This document shows positions 1 to 12,600 of a DNA stretch of 64,000 nucleotides, one piece after another. The DNA is taken from NCBI GenBank assembly GCA_964036045.1, contig OZ038386.1:13741613-13805612 (forward strand), read 5' to 3'. The stretch is from Eutreptiella sp. 'Long Island Sound 2002' (Eukaryota; Euglenozoa; Euglenophyceae; Eutreptiales; Eutreptiaceae). The notes beneath the pieces were generated by a model. That model was not told where the DNA came from. It searched no databases and saw only the letters and a program-made list of their open reading frames with translations. The translations under genes and the position numbers were made by a program. Each line of letters starts with the position of its first letter. Position 1 is the first letter of the stretch.

Positions 1-544
1 TCCCAATTGCCTTGATTTCGGGCGGGACATTATTGGACATTTTTCTGTATATGGATGGGTCCAAAGGCGGGGGGAAGGAAGACATTTGGATTGTTTCTGT
101 CTGAAAGTCCTTTGCCTATATTCCCTTTGTCTTATTTTTTATCTTCACCTTTACCCCCTAGCGGTAGTGTTATTTGCCATAAAGCCACTTTTATTTTCCC
201 CCTCTCACCAAATCCACCTGTAACCAGCACATTACCCTTCATGTGATCTGCAATTGATCGGTTTCGGCAAGTGGAAAATCAAAGATTTCATGGGGGCACC
301 ACTTTATCTAAGGCAAAGCGTCCGTCAACCACAGTCCAACTTAAGTCGATATTGTGAGTGTTTCATCACAATTCACCCGTGAACAAGAAAAATGTAGCTT
401 TGTGGAAAGGAAAATTGAATTGCATTTTTGCAATTGTTTCGGAAGTCGAATGGTTGTTTGTCATCCCACGTGTGCTTGCTTTTAACTTGTAAGTGGCCAT
501 GTATGTGGCCACCGAGGTGGCGTAGGTCGACGCGGAACTTTACA

Positions 545-693
545 ATGCGCAAAGTGATACCCCCAAACGTGCAAAAGTCCCTGCGATTTGCAAAGAAGAA
601 ACCCCCGATAGGTTGTGAAATGGACATTAGCGTGACGATAAATTTATTAAGGGTCTCGAAGAATTGTGAATGGCACCAAATGCATGGCCAGCG
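545..693 (+). CDS. Dynamin-like gene, possible first exon
   Basis: ATG at 545 opens MRKVIPPNVQKSLRFAKKKP, a basic N-terminus. The frame stays open to a donor CAGCG|GTATCC and leaves two bases, which match the one-base start of the next exon. The 133-nt intron is plausible. Support is only phase and open frame; the true start could lie to the left of the window. Confidence 0.35.
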
Positions 694-3600
694 GTATCCA
701 CTCAACTTGCGAAGCGGTCATGATGTGAAATTGTGCTCTCCCTTCCGCCGAATGTTACTTTTTAGACGAAGCAGATGAGAATGTAGATTTATGCTATTGA
801 CAATTCTTTCTCCACATGCCCTATAGCGAGCTGATCACGGAAGCGTTTTGTTCTGTTTGCACCTTGCAAAGTGCACTAAATCAACGCAAGGAAAAGGATT
901 TACCCACGGAATTCCGTGAATTATTAACATTGCTTCGATGTATCTCTTGTTTGCAAGACATCCCGCAGAGCGCCCAAATCACGAAGGGCATCGAGGATTC
1001 CATTCAAGGCCTCCGAGAAGTGGTAGGAGAGTTGCGGAATACCATTCAAGATGTGAGTGCATCAAGCTCCGTGAGCTCACTCGCGGAGTTTAGTGAAGAT
1101 TTCGGGAAGATCAATGCAAGGTGCCTTTCGAGTGTGCTCTTGTCTTTGTCGTTCGAAAAATGTACAAGCAACATTGCCGTTGCATTTTTCGCCCATTGAG
1201 TTTTTGGATGTTGTTGGTCGAGCATACTTTGTAAGTTGGTGATTGCCTTCGCAGTCGTGGGTGAGGGGGGAAGGAGAAGGCGAAGCAATCACACGTGTAT
1301 TTGCATTTTTCGTTGTTGAGCTCCCGATGATTTTGTCGTGTGGTGATGCATTTTTAATGGATCAAGCATTGAGCATGCGGTGTTTGGCTTCGCAATTTTT
1401 TGATGAGGAGGGAAGGAAAAGGCGCATATAGGTTCATGCGAACTAATCACATGCATGCATCTTCATTCCTTGTTTATGCAACAAGTACAAGTTGACTACA
1501 CGGTATTCAACGGTGTGCATGCATACTCTTGACCTTTGCCGGAGATCTAAAGGGTTGTATCGCAAAGAGGCGGTCTCTTACACCGCCTAGGCTCAACAGT
1601 CATGGAGCGTCCACTTCTACCTTGGCCCTTTCGAGAGCCTTCTACTTTGTCGATGTCTACAATTCTTCGCGTGCCCACCCCATTCCATGCTCGCTTTCCT
1701 TCCGTTGTGCATAGGTTAAACGAAGGATATGAGCAATTAATTGAGCAATTTAAAAAATTCAAGGCGCGCGACGTTTGCGATGTGGAAATGGTGCTACGGG
1801 AACACGACCCAACTTTTGCCCAATTTTGGACCGCGAGCTTTGGCCGCCCGGCGCCGAGGGCGGCCCCATTCGCCGTATTTTTGGCCAAGTTGGACGTTTG
1901 GTTGCGAGAGGTGTGTTTGGGATGCTTTCAGTTGGTCTTACCGAAAGCGAAGGTTGCACTTAGCCACAAATATCTGGCAACGCTTTTTAGGTGGCCAAGA
2001 TTCCGGCGATTGCCAAAGTGTTGGAGCAATTGTCCATTGAAGAATTGAAGTTGCTGCAAGGGTTGTGGTCCGTGCGCCAGAATTGGTTGAGTTGCGCAGA
2101 TTTGTGCTCATATGCCGGCAGCCGAGCCTTGCATGATGCAGTGGTGGACGCTGCGACATATGTCCAAGAGAAATCCGTATGGAAGTCCAAAGTGTGTGCT
2201 TGCATGTGCATTCGCATGCCTCATGGTTCTTGGTGGATTCTCACATATACATCGGAGCCTATAAACCCCACAGATTGGAAACCCTAATGTCGCCTTGGTT
2301 GCGTGAGACCTGTATGGGGGCAAGCAAACATTCCAAGCAATGGTGGTGGTGCCGTGTGTCGGTTGCCGGACCATGTCCCTCTTGTGGCTGCCATGTCGAT
2401 GCGGTGCCTCAATGTAGGTGTATCCTTTGGCGCAGCGCAGTGATACCCGTTGCCCCTCGTGCAACCCAAACGTGGTTAGAAGCTTTTCCTTGAATGGGCG
2501 GGGGAGGGGGTCTGAGCTCCCAGGGTGGGATTGCAAACCCCCGCCCACAACTCCCCAACTACCCGCACAACCCTCCGCCCACCACGAGCACTCAACCTCC
2601 CCACCCACCGCCCACACCACCCAGAACGCACTTGTTCCTTTCCGTGACCACCAACGCTCTCAAGCAGCATTTTAGGAAATGAATTTTGTGCTAGGCTATC
2701 AGAAGGCGCCAGTGGTGTAGTGGTAACATGGTAGCCTCCCACGCTTCCGCCCCGGGTTCGATTCCCGGCTGGCGCATTTTTTGCTGGCCCCATGGTTGCA
2801 AAGGATCATCATGAGGTTGCAAGGTGGCGACAGGATTAATTAAGCATTACACGGCCGTGCGCTGATGCAACCAGGTGGAGTGCAAGCAGGTGCAAAACCG
2901 TCAGCGGAAAACCCGACAAGGTACAGGTTTCATAACCAAGTTTTTACTGGGCTATCAGCAAGCGCCAGTGGTGTAGTGGTAACATGGTAGCCTCCCACGC
3001 TTCCGCCCCGGGTTCGATTCCCGGCTGGCGCATTTTTTTCTCTACTACATGATTGCAAAGGTTGGGCGATAGGATCATCAGCTTTTTCTCGATTGCCTGT
3101 TTCAAAGGTTGGGCAACAGGATGATCGGCATGCGGTAGCCCAACAAATGAAGGATTAGAGGACAAATTTTCGCCGGGTTATCAGCAAGCGCCAGTGGTGT
3201 AGTGGTAACATGGTAGCCTCCCACGCTTCCGCCCCGGGTTCGATTCCCGGCTGGCGCATGTTTCTTGTTTGCAAACCAAATGCACCTGCTTGAGGTGCCT
3301 CCTTCAAAAAATGGTGGGGTTGATGGCATTGGGTTCATTGCAATGTGTCCGATCCGGGTGTTGGGGGGAACTTGGGGATGAGGGGCATTTCTGAACTGAA
3401 GTTTTTTTCTTGGTGACATGGAATCGTGAGGCCGCTATTGCGAAAGCGCTGCTGCTGGTCTGAGTGCGGTCACTTTGCCCAATGAACAGCACCGAGGTAC
3501 CTTGTGCTTGCTCATTGCAGCCACCCCCCCTGCGCGCCGACGCCCACACGAAAAATACTCAGCCACTAATTCCCCCGCCCCCCCTGGTTCTGGGGATACA

Positions 3601-6600
3601 GGAGTGAGCAGGCGCTTAGAGCATCGCTTGATGAGGCTTTTACGACCCTCGCCACTAGTCGCTTCAAAGAAAAGCACACGTGTAAAATCCCTCCCGGTGA
3701 AGCGCCCCCCTTTCCAGTCGAAAACTGATACATGTGCCGCTGTCAATTTCAATTTATTTCAGTTGTCTCTCTGAATAGATTGCCATAATACCAACACCCA
3801 TGCCATAATACCAACACCCATGCCATAATACCAACAGCCCATGCCATAATACCAGCACCCCATGCCATAGAAGTACCAACACCCCATGCCATAATACCAA
3901 CACCTTATGCCAAAAGACAAACGACCCATGCCATAATACCAACATCCCATGCCATAATACCCACACTAATGTAATCATACCAACACCCCATGACATATTA
4001 CCAACACCCCATGCCATACCACCAAGACCCCATGCAATAATACCAACACCCTATGCTGGAGTGCACTGCCCCTTCTTTGCTTACCATTCTGCACAAGCTT
4101 TCGCTTGTCATTTCAATTTATTTCAGTTGTCTCTTTACACCCCCCCCTCTACGTCCAATCCTCACACCCCCCCCACCCCACCCCACTCCACCCTTTTGCA
4201 GTAAGGGTCTCTTATGTTTGTCTCCCTTGACGCAGGATCCCCAGTTGTTCTGTGCACTGTGCCATTTGAAGCTGGACGGTTTGGCCTCGAATTTCGCGAT
4301 GCAAAATTTGACCTGGCAGTCTTTAATGGACGCAGTTCCGGACTGTGACGATAAGCAAGCGCAGGTCCGCAGTTGTTGTTAGGCATTGCATATTGTTGTC
4401 CCCTGAGTCGCCGTGCCAAACCACTTGCACAGGATGTCAGCATGTGTGTGTTGTGCTCTGGGTTTTCTGCTTGTGCCCGCGCAAGTGTAATTCAGCTGAG
4501 GGAACGATGCATCTTCGGAAGGCTTTGCTCGTCGAGGCTGCAAGGGGAGGCCAGGAGTGCCCCAGGCAAAAGCACAGGGGTTCTCAGGCGATTGTCCTCA
4601 AGAGGAATGCGCAGGGGTTCCTAAAGAAGAACGCGTAGATGTGATCAATGGGAAGAAGGGCAAGGGCGAGTCGTTATGGACCTGTTTTGGGCACCTCCCT
4701 CCCCGAATCAGCCCAGATCATCTTTAGATTTCGCGCTGCAGCAATGCAAAGGGCAGTTAGATAGGGTTGTTGGTTTCAGATGAAAGACAGGCCTGTGCAG
4801 TTGGGTTATCAGGTTGTCCGTCATTTCTCACGGACAAGTGTGTTGTTTGTGGCAGCCAGGGGCACGGGCACGTTGACTGGACCGTGGTGCAACTCAACCG
4901 CCACGCGGCCTGGTGCTCAGTGCCATCATGACATGACAACGTGTTGTCAGACCCAGTTGCAAGCCGTTGCAAGCGGCCTTCGATCACTTCCATGCTTGTA
5001 GGCTCAGGACTTGCACAAGAGGACGGCACAAGTGCTCAACAGACCTGCAACATGAGCATTGCACTGGCCCCTCCAACACCGTATCCGCGGGCAAAAAATG
5101 TTAAACTCTCCAACACCAGACTGTCCTACACCGGATCCTCCTGGACAGCACCCCTGATTGTAGTACACCGCATGCCTCCGCGGGGTCACACAAAGTTTCG
5201 ACAAAACACTCATGAATTGGGTGTGCACGTCGCAAAGCAAGAGGGGCCGTACAACTGTGCCGGCCCGTTTTGTTTTTTGTGTTCTTCACTTCGTTATTGA
5301 TGAAACGCCCGCAACTCATCAGAAAATTACGGTGGGGTTGAGGGGGAGATTCATTGAATCGGCCCAATTATTCCGGCTGGGGTAAATTGGGGGCCCGGGG
5401 GGGCAGCCGGGCCTGGTCCTTGTATGCGACACCCCCCAGCCCCCCCCCCCTGAGTTTTGAAAGATAGCGGTGTGGGGGCCATGGCGCCAATGGCGCCAAA
5501 TTTTTGTCCCATGCTTAGTTGAGGGGTACTATGCCTTTAGTCCTTAAGACTCTAAGACTTTCTTCCTGGCAAAGACAAGATATCGCTGTTATCGCATACA
5601 TACCTCTATACCCCCATGCCCTCAGACACCCCCTTGAGGTATGCATGTGATAGTAGTGGGTTGCGCGCAGCCCCCCCCCCCCCGGCCACGCTGCCAATAC
5701 CCCCCCCCCAGCCCAACCCCCCCCCCCCCCCCCCCCCCACAAGTTTTGACAGATAGCTGGGGGGGGTGTCGCATCAGGACCAGTTGTAGTCGCCCCCCCG
5801 GACTGGGGGATCACTGCAGAAATCAGGCCAGGGCTGTGTCAAAGGTGCTGTCCAGCATCGTGCCAGGGTCATTTGGGCGCCCCTTGGGCAACACTGATGT
5901 AAGGGCATTGTAAGAAAGATTCCCGAAAGTTGCAGGCCCCACGACCTTGCATGCCCTTTCCCACTACCCGGACAGATCAAACCCAGGGGTCTGGACTATC
6001 CCTTGCTTGCGATACAAACCCCACTTTCCGGGTGTACGCAAGGCATCCATTTCAGCTGGGGAGAAGGGGTTCGGGCGCTGAGTAGTATCATTTGGTTTAA
6101 TATGGCCAAACTTGAAAAATCACCCACCCAAAAAAAAGCACGCGTGCACAACATTCTGTTTCCCTTCCTTACATGCCAACACATCTCTTGCGCGCGGCAC
6201 GTGAGTTCCGTGAAATCCAGCTGCTGCACCAGTTGTATGAGACACCCCCGTTCTCCTTTTTCTGCCTCCTTTGATGTTTTCCACTTTTCCTGCAGATGGA
6301 TGCCGTGAAGGGAACCGTGGACAGTATCCCGCTTACTTCTGGTCAGCTGCATTCGTTTTCCAGTTACGTTGTGGGCTGCCATCGGCAGGAGATCGTGCTG
6401 TCCTCCACAAGCATGTTCCGCGTTTTGCGGTCCAAGATTCAAAGTATGCAGCTTGCGATTGTCGGGTTACAGCACATCATGGTTGCTGCTGCTGCTGCTG
6501 CTGCTGCTGCCCACGTCCACCGGCAGCAGCAATACCTCAGAGTGTTTGTGAGATGGTGTTTGCCATCACGTATGGAGCCTGGGGGACAACCGACGGAATA

Positions 6601-9600
6601 CCGGACAGACAAGTCTCGATCCTCCCACTTGCAGTGGCCAAACAATGCCTTACAAGCAATCCAAGTGGGTTGCAGTTGCTGCATGTGTTTTGTTTGAGTT
6701 GAGATTGGAGGGCATTTTGCAACAGCAATCTGTTCCCACAGCCACAGCCACACTTACCTCCCCCCCCCCCCCCCCGTGTCCATCCCCCCCCCCCCCGGGG
6801 GGGGGGGGGACCGTCACCGGCTGGTTCCAAAAAAAACCGCAACAGTGTCATATTGCACAGGATTGCATAATTATGAGAGCTCGTTATTAGAGCTTATGCG
6901 TACCTCCTTTGTGCTAACCCATTGCACTCCTAAGACCTCTCAAAGTGTTCCCTGAAGGTGTATTTTACCCGGGACATCCCGGAGGAAAAGTGGATCCCCA
7001 CAAAGCTGGAGGCACCAACAGTTGCCAAACCCGCACCCAAACCTGCACCCAAACATGGAAAGCAGCCTGCAGCGAAGCCTGCAGCAGCCAGTTCGTCCAT
7101 CCCTGTGGCTGATCGGCAGTATGTGCAGCTGTTCAAGACTATGTGGGACCAGAAAAAGAAGTTTTGCACTGTCCCTGTTCAGCAGTAGGGGCATGCAGCA
7201 AACTGATGAACTGATGCATTGTATTGAGAATTTTGCTTGTTTGCATCATTTGCATGGCACCATTCGATCTTTTGTATGTCAGTGTGTATTTCAGAGGCTT
7301 GGGCGATGTACAGCAAGCAACTGATCGGTCATAAATTCTGCGTAGTATGCGGCGGTAATGTGTTCATTGGCGATGGTGTCTATCCCCCGGGGGGGGGGGG
7401 GGGGGGGCGTCACTTGGCAACGGGGCGTCACTTGGCAACGGTTCCCCCCGGGGTGGGGGGAAATCATCGTCCCTGGGGGGGGGATGGACATGGGGGGGGG
7501 AAGGTAGACCCCTGCTGAATCCCCAGGTCCAATCAGTGGACCGCCAACCAACCGACCAGGGGATCAGCAGCAGCAGCAGCAGCAGCAGCCATCCGTGGCC
7601 CAGCGAAGCGAGAGGCGCAAGAGTCGTTCGAGAGGCCTCTGGCGCTGTGGGGATTGAGACAGTTTCCCCCATTTGCCCACCTGCGCTCAAGCTCCAGGCT
7701 GAACCACACCAGCAACTCACCTCCGTTCTTTTCCTTTACAGGGGTCTGTGAAATAGCGTACGCAGAGGATGCCGATTCCGATACTTTTCAGCCCGGTTCC
7801 CGGACTGCGAAGTACATCCAAGAGATTTTGAACGCCCTGCGGTATCTGTTTGGCTGCAGTTTCTGTCTCTTTGCAACAGCGGGAGCGCAAAACGTCTCGG
7901 CAGGGCGCCATGCTCGCCAATATCCCATGGGGCACATGGTGCGGGTCGGCACAATGCACCCCCTGAGACCCCAGCCAACCAGGCAGACTCCCCTGGCTTT
8001 CGAACGCTGGTGCGTAAGAGGGTCGGCGGGGGAGCAGAGACTTGTGCACACGCGGGAGTAGTTGGGCAGACAACAGTGCTGCGACCGTACCCCACCCCAA
8101 CAATTGCAAACACATTTCTCAACATGCAAAAGGCAGGCAGGTGCGATATCTCGCACCTTAATTCAAGACCACTCATCCAATCGCCCCGCCCTCGCGGATT
8201 CCACAGATAGCGAGGAAAGAACCACCCAACCGACAAAAACGCCCCAAAAGCGATAAACATGTTGCGGCCGCATGTACATCCCCGGCTCAAGAGCATGAGT
8301 GTTTACAGTCCTCACCTCCGTATTCAGGTTGACATCTGAGGCATCATATCAAGGGGGTGTGGAAGTATGGGGTGTGCACGTGAGACACTTGGAGCACACC
8401 TGAGGAGGCTCCATTTGGCCTACCTACTCCCCTTCTTTCAGAGGGACCAGATAATGTACGCATGTTTGGGCACCGCAGGGGGAACAAATCGTCGTACAGC
8501 CAGACCAAGGGACGGCCCATCCTCCACATCCGGTTTGTAGTCAAAGAGTGGGTCCATTTCTCCATGTGAAACGAAGTGCAATTGCTTTGGGGCGCTTTTA
8601 TTGGAAAAAGCAGCTTAACATGTGCCAGTATCAGGAACGGGACGTGGGAGGGAAATGCCAAACCCAGACAGGAAACAGGAAAGAGGGTTGGGAACAAACA
8701 AAGGGGAAACGTCACTGCCCGTCCCTCCATCGGTCAATTGGAAGGAAACGTTTTTGGGTGTTTTTTCGGTGTTATTTGTTGTGCAGCCCATCCTTCTTAA
8801 TTTTTGATTTCTGTAAGTGCCACGATTTTCCAAAATTTGTATGTTTTCTGTTGCACACGTGTTGTGCACGCGTGATTAATCTGAACAGGTCCGTCAAGTC
8901 AACTCCTTGGTCCTGGGTTTCCGTCCATCAGGCTCATCACCCCCATGACATTCGCCCTGCCAGGAGAGGAACAATCTAAATGAGGAGAAAATTGATGTGG
9001 ACAAATTTGGAAGCCCTCCCTCCTACCAAATGTTTCCTTCAATTTACGGATGCGATGAGCTCGCCCGGAAATAGCAGTGACCATCCAGAGCCCTCCAAGA
9101 AACAACAGCAACCATCCAGAGTTCATCGGGAAATGATACTAACCATCCAGGACCCACCAGGAAATGACAGCAACCATCCACTAGGAAACAACCGCGAGGG
9201 ACCTTATACCAAATCTCCCCCGCTGAATTTTTGGCCCTCCCCCAAAAAACCCTCAAATTATTTCCCTCCTGGTAGTCGGAAGGAATTGCAGGTTTTCTTG
9301 AGGGTTGGGAAGGGTTATAGGGCGTTGGCAATAAGGTTTGAGGAAGGGTTGTTGGACAGGTTGATGGTTGTTTGGTTGTGGGTTGCCTGAGAGGTTGGCA
9401 AAGGGTTGTGCAATTGTTTCTTTGTTGTTGGGGTGTGAGAAGGGGTTACTTGGGCACCAAGGATAGCAAGGGGTTTTGGAGTTCAAAAGGGTTGAAGAAG
9501 TGTGAAGATTTCTTATGAATGTTGTAGTGTTGTGTTCACCAGGTGATGGTTCAGGTTAAGGTGCTGTGTTTTGCTCGTTGTTGGCACGTGACATCATTGA

Positions 9601-12600
9601 CAAGTTACTCTTGCTTGGGGTTCATCATTCCCTGTTGCCTCCAGGCAAACACCTTGCATCATCTTCACCATTGCACACCATTGGCAACCCGTCAACCAGT
9701 CACAGCACCTGGTGACGTCATGTCATGTCATGTCATGCCATGTCATGTCATGCCATGTCATGTCATGCGCACACAAAAAGCTCCATGCTGCTGCGACAAG
9801 CTGCTCATTATGCGCTTCATTGGTCTCCAGGGAATCCACGGGTCCGGCGAGAAATTATGTCTCGAAAGTGGGGTACCGCGTCGCCGTCATCGGACCGATG
9901 AAGTCAGGGAAGTCCACGCTCATCAATGCTTTGACGGGTATTACGATTGCAGCCACACGGAAAGGTATGTTTAGAGACGCATGCAGGTGTCGATCTCGTC
10001 ACGCCCGCAACTTGGAACCGTGGCCACATGGTGTTGTAGAGAGCCCTGAGCTCGGGAAGGCAGTTGCATGGGCCAAGGTGGAACTGGGATTGCTGCATGC
10101 TGGTGTAGCGTGACCTGCGTCGACCTTTGCTGACCTTTGCTGAGCTGTGCTGAGCCGCGTTGACCTGTTGGCCCATCCGTTCGTCCACGTTGACCCAATT
10201 GAGTGTTCGGGAGTCGTTCGCGATCTGGTGACCAATGCCACCAACATTACCAATGCTGCCAATTCTACAAACACTATCCATGTCTTCAAGCCACACTCGA
10301 GCAGCAACTCTGCCCAGCGAAAGCGACAGTGGCAACACGTGTAGTTATGCGATTCGTTGTCAAGTGTGGCGTTCGCCATTCCATCTATTTTCCAGGGGTG
10401 TCCATGACGCAGCTTCCTACAATCATAATGCATACCAGGTATCAATTTCCTTCCTCGAATCCTGAGAAATCTCGGGAAAGGTGGAGGGAGGTTTCTCCCC
10501 AAGCCTCTCTGCCAAGACTCAGCGATCCAGGGGTAGCACAGCTGATGCCAACGTAGACCTTGCTGAAGGGTCGGTGGATGAGCAGGTTGGTGAGACTATG
10601 CGCGACTACTGGCCCAACAGCTGCTGTTTGGACGTCTTGCTTCTGCAGTCCGTCGCTTTATCAGTTCATCAAGTCTAGCTCGGAAGTAGGGTCGTGCTGC
10701 CGGTAAAAGGGGAGGGTGTGTGTTCCCAAAGCAGAAGCACGTGCTAATTAATTCCTAGGAACCCAATTGCCGACGGGACTGTGTGCAGTGCGTGCAATCT
10801 GCAGGTGGCGCCACCCGCTGTAGTTCGGCATTTGGTACCCAACCCTCTTCCCTTTTCTGACCACAAGCAGGCCATTGCTTAGAGGCAAAATACACCCCCC
10901 CCCCCCCGGGGGGGGGGGAGGGGGGTTAGAGGCCAAAAAAGAAGTTTGTAAACCTAAAATCGGCCTCAAATTTCCGGCCCCTTTAATAAAGTTCATTTTT
11001 CCCCTGAGGAAAAATTTTCCGATGTGGGTGGGTGGGTGGGTGGGTCAGCCGGGGCTGGGCACGCCCCCCCCCCCCCCGGGGGTCACTAAGCAATGGCCTG
11101 ACCACAAGCGCTTTGCGCTCCCCGCTGGGTGTGCCGCTGGGGCACCAGTGAGGATGACGTGTCATCCACAGGGTTCACAGTGGACATGGACGGATAGATA
11201 TAGGGCTAGTTTGGGGAGAGGAGACCCCGGAACGGGATGTATCATGCAGCCCTTCAGTGGAAGCCCTTGAGAGTGTGCATGAATGGGCTGAACGGACAAG
11301 TGGTTTGCCCCCTCGCGTCGCCCCGTGTGCATACGGTCCGACAGCAGTCATGCGAGGCCGCGGCACAAGGAGCTCTCGGTCGACCAGAACAGTCGTAGAG
11401 CACAGAGCCTGAGCTTGTGGTTGGCGGATGGTGCTGAAAGTGGGGCGGGATAAGGAGATGTCCATGTGGAGCCTGGGAGACGTCGACGGCTTGCGGGGGG
11501 CTGGAGACGTTCAGGCCCACAAAGGCGGGGGACGGCATACTGGCCCTGCTGTTGACCCACCCGTCATTTTTCAGAGGCCAGCTAGAGCCTATGCTGTACC
11601 TACCACACGAAGTGTGCAAGAAAATTATGAAGGTGCTGAGGGTCGTGGCCACAGGGCAACTGGAAAATGGGAGTCCTTTGGATGAGGATGCCAAGGCTGA
11701 TGTCCAGGAGGTCATCGATTCAGGTAAACAAGACCCTTGCTGCCTGTCGCTTGTCGGGGTTGGAGGGTGCCGAGTGCTGTTACGTGCTGCATTCTTGACA
11801 GCACAAGGGGTATCTAATGGGCCGAGAAGAGAGGGGGACGGGAAAACGAGAGGGAAGCCGTCGCGACGGAGGATCTGGCTCACACTGGGGGAGATATAGG
11901 GAGGTCTCCAAGTGCAGTTTTCCGTTCTGGGTCCACTCAAGATGTGGCAGGAGTGCGTCTGCGTGGCATAAGGTCCAACCGGTGTTTTGTGTTGCAGTCG
12001 CAAGGTTGAGCACATTCAATGTGCCCGAATCTGGCGAAATGGGGCGAGGCGCGGTAACGAGGGAGAAGTGGCTGCACTCTCGTGTCCCCAACGCGCCCCC
12101 CTTCGTGCGGGAGGGGGTGGGGGTGGGGGCAGCGCAAGCCCGGGGGCCAACGAGGAGGGCCCAGGAGATCTCCGCGAGGGCGCCCGCGCTTATCCCCGAT
12201 GGTAAGCCCCCACCCCCACCTGAGTGCAAAGTTGGTGCGCAAAGCAACAAACCGACCAGACACTTTACAAAAAGTGATGCTGTTTATTGAAATTGTCTTG
12301 TGACAGGGACGGAAGATGTTTGAAATCTGGGCAGATTAGCTTGCTCTCGATTTCATGCGGTTGCACTGAGGACTTTGGTCCCACAAACTTCACGAAAAGT
12401 TCATAAAGATGCATGAAAAGCTGTGTCCAGACCCCTGAACCCCTGTAATATGATTGTCGGGTCCTTTTCCTCTGTGTCTGCAACACGTTGTCCCTGCAAT
12501 TGTGCGCAGGTTTTCGGGGTCATGGACCTGTTGACACTTTGTTTCATGCCATTCGCCAGAACCAGGTCTTATGGTTCAATGACATACCTGCGGAAATTCA

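Noticed and set aside
2476-3419. Repeated APAGNRTRGGSVGGYHVTTT peptides on the minus strand
   Set aside because: These are antisense translations of the three tRNA-Gly genes.
9712-9780. Possible CRISPR-like array
   Set aside because: A five-base microsatellite with no spacers, in a eukaryotic intron.
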